This document shows, one piece after another, positions 15,447-19,386 of a DNA stretch of 19,386 bases. Under the pieces are notes generated by a model. The model ran no database searches, was not told the DNA's origin, and saw nothing but the letters and a program-made list of their open reading frames with translations. The translations under genes were made by a program, and so were the position numbers. Origin of the DNA: JAKACU01 sp021821185 (GTDB lineage: Bacteria > Bacillota > Bacilli > Alicyclobacillales > SLC66); the NCBI GenBank assembly GCA_027343965.1, contig DAHWJX010000155.1, positions 1-19,386 on the forward strand. Direction: 5' to 3'. Numbering within the stretch: the stretch's first letter is position 1; each line of letters begins with the position of its first letter.

Positions 15447-15455
15447 AGTATATCA
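15447..15455 (-). promoter_or_regulatory. Extended -10 promoter for the membrane protein/FtsH-like operon
   Basis: The minus strand reads TGATATACT (TG-n-TATACT, TATACT at forward 15447-15452), about 33 nt before the start codon. No strong -35 is visible. Confidence 0.4.
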
Positions 15456-15531
15456 TTAGTCCGTCATAGTTTCAGCACGCAATCTCGACCAGTCAGTCAA
15501 ATAAATTCCTTGGGATGTTCCTTGCAAAATA

Positions 15532-15567
15532 GGTAAAAAGCGTCCAATAATCTGTAGTGGACGCTTT
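15532..15567 (-). terminator. Terminator after ypmB
   Basis: AAAGCGTCCA (15537-15546) and TGGACGCTTT (15558-15567) are a perfect 10-bp inverted repeat with an 11-nt loop. On the minus strand it runs into CGCTTTTTACC. It begins 2 nt after the ypmB stop codon and closes the surE-ypmA-ypmB operon. Confidence 0.88.
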
Positions 15568-15569
15568 AT

Positions 15570-16103
15570 TTAAAAAGAAACTTGCAAGTCAGTTGTCAAT
15601 GTCCACAAGATACGACCTGTATACATATCTACGTAAACATAGGCAAACGATCCATCGGTTAGCCGCAGCGTCACTTCAAATACTGCTCCCCCTGATGCTG
15701 CGTTGGCAAAGGCTGTTTCCTTTGATCCAGGTGTGACAAACCCGGGAATCACGGAAACAACAGAACTTCCCTTGTACCGCGCAAGCGCCAATGTTTTAGC
15801 GCGAGTCGGTGTTAAAACATCTTTTTGGTAGATAACCGTGGCTTGCTCACCACGTACAAATACATACAACGTACGATGAAAAGCATCGGTTCCTACGGCC
15901 GTCGTTTCTAACGGCCCGCCTGTATACCAATATACCCGACTTACCCGTGTCATCGGTGTATGGTTAAGCGCAAACTGAGCCACCGCTGCATTTTGCGTAT
16001 CAATCGAGGTTAGCCTGGGCATGATAAATAGTACTCCCCAAACAGCCAACGCTATGATAATGACGCAAATGGTAGACAACAAAGCAATAAGTTTGCGTTT
16101 CAA
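15570..16103 (-). CDS. ypmB: YpmB/TseB-like membrane-anchored protein (DUF5590 type)
   Basis: 177 aa. A membrane helix at about 6-28 (LIALLSTICVIIIALAVWGVLF) is followed by an external domain with PepSY-like features: the YWYTGG segment and a C-terminal YVYVDMYTGRILW strand-turn-strand. This is the YpmB family; the B. subtilis member (TseB) has been linked to elongation-type penicillin-binding protein function in the cell wall. Placement right after ypmA and just before the asnS block supports orthology. The start is TTG at 16101-16103, overlapping the TGA of ypmA; the ribosome site is poor, so translation probably relies on ribosomes finishing ypmA. No internal alternative start would keep the membrane anchor. 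Confidence 0.82.
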   Translation of the reverse strand: MKRKLIALLSTICVIIIALAVWGVLFIMPRLTSIDTQNAAVAQFALNHTPMTRVSRVYWYTGGPLETTAVGTDAFHRTLYVFVRGEQATVIYQKDVLTPTRAKTLALARYKGSSVVSVIPGFVTPGSKETAFANAASGGAVFEVTLRLTDGSFAYVYVDMYTGRILWTLTTDLQVSF

Positions 16104-16270
16104 CTCGTTTTATACACCGTGACTGTGAACTTTCCGTCTTCTTGCGATTTGGAAAGTCCAAAAATCAGATCCTTGTGTTTCAATGTACGATTTAGAAAAT
16201 CAATCAAGATGTATAAATCAGACGATGCAGCGACTTCTTGAGTGGCCAAAATTAAGTGCTCACGGTCCAT
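16100..16270 (-). CDS. ypmA: YpmA-family small protein (DUF4264 type)
   Basis: 56 aa, short enough to be missed by length-filtered gene finding. It runs from ATG 16268-16270 to TGA 16100-16102. The protein starts MDREHLILATQEVAASSDLY, followed by ILIDFLNRTLKHKDLIFGLS and ends with KFTVTVYKTS. The DFLN-x-TLKxK-x-(L/I)-(M/I)FGL core and the final (V/I)Y(R/K)T are the hallmarks of B. subtilis YpmA, recalled from memory rather than by a search. It is probably cytoplasmic; its function is unknown. It overlaps the ypmB start by 4 nt and follows surE by 40 nt, so surE-ypmA-ypmB is likely one transcript. GAAGGG precedes the ATG with a long spacer, and an in-frame TAA upstream rules out a much longer protein. 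Confidence 0.82.
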   Translation of the reverse strand: MDREHLILATQEVAASSDLYILIDFLNRTLKHKDLIFGLSKSQEDGKFTVTVYKTS

Positions 16271-16310
16271 GCGCGGGTAAATCCCTTCTTATGATCTTCT
16301 GGTTTTTCTT

Positions 16311-17078
16311 CTACAATGTAACCTTCCACTGCCCTAGTGTAGCAAGCAGTTTCGTGTTTGTAAAATCCCGTTTTATCGGTGTCACACTGACTTTACCATG
16401 GGAAATGGCAATCACATCAGAATCCGGGTCATTATCACTGACAATGGGTTCTCCCACTTGCCAGTAATAATGGCGTCCCAATGGATCGACTCGTTTCGTA
16501 TAATCATTGTGGTACTTGCGAATACCCACTTTCGTCATCGTAATGCCTTGAAGTTCATCATAGGCGCCCGGGGGGATATTCACATTTAAGTATGTGCCTT
16601 GCGGCAAACCATGCTGCATTACGTTGTGAATTAACATCTTTGCGACCAATGTTCCGGCCGTATAATCAAATGGCGCATCAGTCAAAGACAACGCAATCGC
16701 CGGAAGCCCAAGTAAAGCCCCTTCCGCTGCCGCGGATGCCGTACCAGAATACACAATATCATGACCTAAATTAGCTCCCGCGTTAATTCCACTTACAACT
16801 AAGTCAAGCGGTTCGGTGGAAGCTTCAGCACACAAAGCACCCACCCCCAACTTAACACAGTCAGCAGGTGTGCCATTTACCTGATAAGCGGCGATACCAG
16901 GTGCAAAATCAACACGATCGCTATACAACGGTTTATGCAAGGTAATGGCATGACTAGAAGCACTTTGCGGCCGATCAGGCGCGACCACTGTCACGGTTGC
17001 AAAAGTCGCAAGAAATGATGCAAGCGACAAAATACCTTGTGCGTGAATACCATCATCATTTGCAACCAAGATGTGCAT
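16311..17078 (-). CDS. surE: 5'/3'-nucleotidase SurE
   Basis: 255 aa from ATG 17076-17078, chosen because AGGAGAAGGA lies just upstream and the family begins with this MHILVANDDG; the frame remains open 22 codons further but that part is non-coding leader. SurE removes phosphate from nucleoside 5'- and 3'-monophosphates and has been tied to survival in stationary phase. The metal ligands are visible: D8 and D9 in NDDG, S39 in PQSASSH and N99 in SGINAGANLG, along with the HDIVYSGTASAA loop. Length is normal. It is the first gene of surE-ypmA-ypmB. Confidence 0.95.
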   Translation of the reverse strand: MHILVANDDGIHAQGILSLASFLATFATVTVVAPDRPQSASSHAITLHKPLYSDRVDFAPGIAAYQVNGTPADCVKLGVGALCAEASTEPLDLVVSGINAGANLGHDIVYSGTASAAAEGALLGLPAIALSLTDAPFDYTAGTLVAKMLIHNVMQHGLPQGTYLNVNIPPGAYDELQGITMTKVGIRKYHNDYTKRVDPLGRHYYWQVGEPIVSDNDPDSDVIAISHGKVSVTPIKRDFTNTKLLATLGQWKVTL

Positions 17079-17106
17079 AGATCCTTCTCCTTTTTTCAAC
17101 CGTGGA

Positions 17107-17112
17107 ATTATA
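17107..17112 (-). promoter_or_regulatory. -10 element for surE
   Basis: The minus strand has a perfect TATAAT (in GTATATAATTCC), about 30 nt upstream of the surE start. The -35 region 17 nt away (GATACG) is poor. Moderate pattern evidence only. Confidence 0.4.
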
Positions 17113-17168
17113 TACGTAACATGTGTTAGCGTATCCCTGCCCATACTATGTCTTGGAGGTGGTACGCC

Positions 17169-17276
17169 ATGTATGTTAACAAGCTGACTAAAGCCCTACC
17201 TCACTGCTTACAAGATGAAACCTATCATGTTCTACTGCCTGAACCTTTGACACTGTATCGATTTCCTCTGGTGTAA
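17169..17276 (+). CDS. 35-aa small protein, unknown family
   Basis: A plus-strand ORF with a strong ribosome site (GGAGGTG, 17155-17161; 7-nt spacer), an ATG at 17169-17171, 35 codons and TAA at 17274-17276, followed 14 nt later by an intrinsic terminator on the same strand. The protein is MYVNKLTKALPHCLQDETYH then VLLPEPLTLYRFPLV. It has no membrane helix; one cysteine, several prolines and a hydrophobic C-terminus are notable. I do not recognise it. Ribosome site, start, stop and terminator in order make it the more convincing of the two small plus-strand genes here. It is divergent from surE and convergent with mtaD. No persuasive plus-strand promoter is seen. Confidence 0.6.
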   Translation: MYVNKLTKALPHCLQDETYHVLLPEPLTLYRFPLV

Positions 17277-17290
17277 AAAGTAAAAACTAC

Positions 17291-17315
17291 GCCAGCTTAT
17301 CACAGCTGGCTTTTT
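17291..17315 (+). terminator. Terminator after the 35-aa gene, possibly bidirectional
   Basis: GCCAGCT (17291-17297) and AGCTGGC (17304-17310) are a perfect 7-bp inverted repeat with a 6-nt loop, followed by TTTTT (17311-17315). Reading the minus strand, the same hairpin is followed by GTAGTTTTTAC, so it may also end mtaD, whose stop is about 16 nt away. Confidence 0.85.
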
Positions 17316-17325
17316 ATCGATGAAA

Positions 17326-18633
17326 TTACGATCTAATCTTATTTTGCGGAAGCTTGCTAACAAGCTGATTGACTTCAAACATCACTCGCTGTTTATCGAT
17401 AGTAAGAAATTCGCCATTTCGGTATAGCTCTTTTCCGGCAACAAATACACGACGAACATCGCCCGCATGAGAAGCGTAGACGACATGAGACAACAGGCGA
17501 TTTGCCGGTTGGTACCTTGGTCCCGAGACATCAATTAACTGAAAGTCAGCAGGTGCTCCGATATCTAGAGTCCCAAAACCTGCCGGTAAAAATAAAGCTT
17601 TTGCTCCACCAGCAGTCGCCATATATAAAGCTTCAGAAGCAGAAATTGCTGTGGGATATTCTAATGCTCCTTTGTGCAAAAGGGCGACTAGGCGCATTTC
17701 TTCATACATATCGAGTTTGTTGTTGCTTGATGCGCCATCGGTGCCAAGTCCCACACTCATTTTGCGCGCCATCATCGACACCACCGATGCAATTCCACTT
17801 CCTAATTTGAGGTTGGATCCCGGATTATGAGCAACATGGACATTATGATGCGCCAAAATATCGATATCCTGATCATCCAGATAAATAGCATGAGCCACTA
17901 AAACATGTTGTGACAATAATCCCGCATTGCGTAATAATATGGTTGGTGAAACGCCATATTGTCGTTTTAAATCTTTGTTCTCGGATCGCGTCTCCGACAA
18001 GTGTATCTGTACCATCACATTTAATTTGTGCGCTTGACCCATAATTTTCTTTATGTATTCCGGAGAACAAGTGTAGGGAGAATGTGGTGCCATGGTCGTA
18101 ACAATTCTGCCATGTCCAGCTCCCTGAAAGTCCTTGGCAAACGCAACAGCCGCATGAAGCATTTCGTCGCTGTAAGGTAAAATACTCATTAGAGAGCTTC
18201 CAAGGACAGCACGCATCCCAGAATCGATGACGGCTTGCGCTACTTTCTCCATATGAAAATACATATCCGTAAAGCAAGTGGTTCCTGTTTCAAGCATTTC
18301 CATCATGGCCAATTGCGAACCTACAGAGATGTCATCAGCCGTCAAAGTCTCTTCAGCAGGCCAGATGTAATCCGATAACCACGTTTGCAAAGGCAAATCA
18401 TCTGCATATCCTCGTAATAAGGACATGGCCGCATGGCCATGCGTGTTAATGAATCCTGGAAGAATCAACATGCCCTTTCCCCATCCCACATCGTCGAATT
18501 GATGTACAGGAGATTCACATGTGCCTGGTTGCACATCAATGAACTTGCCATCTTGTACGATAGCATACCCCAACTCGTAAGAACCTTCATTGTTAGTAAA
18601 ATACAACACATCGCGAATCAATGTACGTGCCAA
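17326..18633 (-). CDS. mtaD: 5-methylthioadenosine/S-adenosylhomocysteine deaminase
   Basis: 435 aa, the usual length for this amidohydrolase-superfamily enzyme, which deaminates methylthioadenosine or S-adenosylhomocysteine to the inosyl derivatives in the cytoplasm. Metal and catalytic residues are all present: NTHGHAAM with H65 and H67, QIHLSET with H211 and E214, H248 in LVAHAIYL and D299 in GLGTDGASSNN. LRGYADDLPLQTWL is typical of the MTA/SAH and chlorohydrolase-like branch, so activity on another aromatic base or triazine-like compound cannot be excluded. The start is TTG at 18631-18633 with GAGGTGA about 7 nt upstream; no ATG is available near the conserved N-terminus. It stands alone between rex and the 35-aa gene. 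Confidence 0.9.
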   Translation of the reverse strand: MARTLIRDVLYFTNNEGSYELGYAIVQDGKFIDVQPGTCESPVHQFDDVGWGKGMLILPGFINTHGHAAMSLLRGYADDLPLQTWLSDYIWPAEETLTADDISVGSQLAMMEMLETGTTCFTDMYFHMEKVAQAVIDSGMRAVLGSSLMSILPYSDEMLHAAVAFAKDFQGAGHGRIVTTMAPHSPYTCSPEYIKKIMGQAHKLNVMVQIHLSETRSENKDLKRQYGVSPTILLRNAGLLSQHVLVAHAIYLDDQDIDILAHHNVHVAHNPGSNLKLGSGIASVVSMMARKMSVGLGTDGASSNNKLDMYEEMRLVALLHKGALEYPTAISASEALYMATAGGAKALFLPAGFGTLDIGAPADFQLIDVSGPRYQPANRLLSHVVYASHAGDVRRVFVAGKELYRNGEFLTIDKQRVMFEVNQLVSKLPQNKIRS

Positions 18634-18764
18634 AACTGCTCACCTCGTTTCGTTTTGACAGACGCAAGAAACCCGACTTTCTAAAGTATCAATGACTACA
18701 AAAAACAAATCCCGCACTTTATGCACATTGTCGGTCATAACAAACAAAACTTCTTGTCCTTCTG

Positions 18765-19386
18765 CTATTCAATGATATAGTATGCCAATGATTGAAGTTC
18801 TGTCGTCATGTCTGTTCTTCGAACATGCACATTTGCAGGAACTTTTAAACTTGTCGGCGCAAAATTTAAAATAACACGGATGCCGCAACGAACCATCACA
18901 TCACATACTTCTTGAGCCGAAAACGCAGGCACTGCAATAATTCCCATTTGAAATCCAATCGTTCTTGCATCTTCCTCAAGTTTCAAAAGGGGTTTAATTG
19001 TCAGTTTTCCTACTTGTGCATCCACTTTTTTAGGATCTTGATCGTATAAACCGGCTATAGTTATACGTTCATTTTGAAAACGCGTATAATTCGATAATGC
19101 CATGCCAAGATGTCCGACGCCTACAAGGGCTACTCGAATTTGTTGATCCAGATGCAGAATCTGTTCCAATTTTCGTGCCAGATATTCCACTTCATAACCT
19201 ACACCTTTTCGCCCAAACTCCCCAAAATAGGCAAGATCTTTTCGTATCTGTGCAGGATTTAGATCCAGTTTGGCGCCCATTTCTTTGGATGATACGGTGT
19301 CTATGCCAGCGTCTAGAAGATCCTGGACATGTCTGAGATAAATGGGTAATCGTCGAACTACGGAAGGCGAAATCTTTGCCTCTTTC
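18765..19386 (-). CDS. rex: Redox-sensing transcriptional repressor Rex, 5' end cut by the window edge
   Basis: 207 codons are visible, from the right edge to TAG at 18765-18767; only the first few residues should be missing (the visible part begins KEAKISPSVVRRLPIYLRHV). An internal ATG at 19278-19280 is not the start, because the winged helix continues upstream of it. Residues 1-80 are the DNA-binding domain, with LNPAQIRKDLAYFGEFGRKGVGY as the recognition segment. The rest is a Rossmann domain with VALVGVGHLGMALSNY for NADH binding and the C-terminal domain-swap helix. Rex represses fermentation and respiration genes when NADH is low relative to NAD+. It is followed by mtaD with a 131-nt gap. 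Confidence 0.97.
   Translation of the reverse strand, partial: KEAKISPSVVRRLPIYLRHVQDLLDAGIDTVSSKEMGAKLDLNPAQIRKDLAYFGEFGRKGVGYEVEYLARKLEQILHLDQQIRVALVGVGHLGMALSNYTRFQNERITIAGLYDQDPKKVDAQVGKLTIKPLLKLEEDARTIGFQMGIIAVPAFSAQEVCDVMVRCGIRVILNFAPTSLKVPANVHVRRTDMTTELQSLAYYIIE

Noticed and set aside
17142..17148. CATACTA, identical to a sigma-G -10 core, as promoter of the 35-aa gene
   Set aside because: A start 7 nt downstream would fall inside the ribosome site, and there is no TGAATA-like -35 at 17-18 nt.
18720..18750. Rex operator between rex and mtaD (TTGT...ACAA spacing on the minus strand)
   Set aside because: Only the outer four bases on each side match TTGTGAA-N6-TTCACAA; the inner bases do not, so I do not call a Rex site.

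Overview
The window reads as chromosomal DNA of an endospore-former-type Bacillota, most likely from the Alicyclobacillaceae neighbourhood. That assignment is an inference: it rests on a DnaD-type replication protein, a Rex redox repressor, a ypmA-ypmB...asnS-dnaD block like the one in Bacillus subtilis, strong AGGAGG ribosome sites and moderate G+C. Almost every gene lies on the minus strand. Only two very small genes, both overlooked by a length-filtered ORF search, appear to be on the plus strand.

Layout, in minus-strand transcription order from right to left. (1) rex, missing only its first few codons at the right edge, then mtaD (TTG start), which encodes a methylthioadenosine/S-adenosylhomocysteine deaminase. 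(2) A 35-codon plus-strand gene with its own ribosome site and terminator, in the gap between mtaD and surE. (3) surE, ypmA (56 aa) and ypmB as one operon ending at a clear terminator. (4) A membrane protein of unknown family overlapping, by ATGA, a short FtsH-like AAA+ metalloprotease. (5) asnS and dnaD, each with its own terminator. (6) proB, proA and fhs, linking proline synthesis and one-carbon metabolism. (7) A 27-codon plus-strand ORF behind an inverted repeat. (8) A four-gene cluster: SGNH hydrolase, DUF4912 protein, a GH57 branching enzyme fused to a GT4 glycogen/starch synthase-type domain, and a nucleotidyltransferase fused to a hexapeptide domain and a phosphomannomutase-like domain. 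(9) At the left edge, a broken Phd/YefM-type antitoxin remnant.

The alpha-glucan cluster is the main metabolic unit. The nucleotidyltransferase can make an NDP-sugar, the GT4 domain can elongate a glucan and the GH57 domain can branch it. The phosphomannomutase-like domain has lost the phosphoserine and metal loops, so it is probably a regulatory or structural relic. The second point of interest is the protease pair. In B. subtilis aspB sits between ypmB and asnS; here the slot holds an FtsH-like protease with almost no extracytoplasmic loop, preceded by a single-pass protein with a large predicted external domain. The two could together form a split FtsH.

Regulatory packing is tight. At the ftsH-like/asnS, asnS/dnaD and dnaD/proB junctions, the terminator of the upstream gene overlaps or abuts the likely promoter of the next. 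Five genes use non-ATG starts (two GTG, three TTG). There are no tRNA, rRNA, CRISPR or insertion sequences that I can see.
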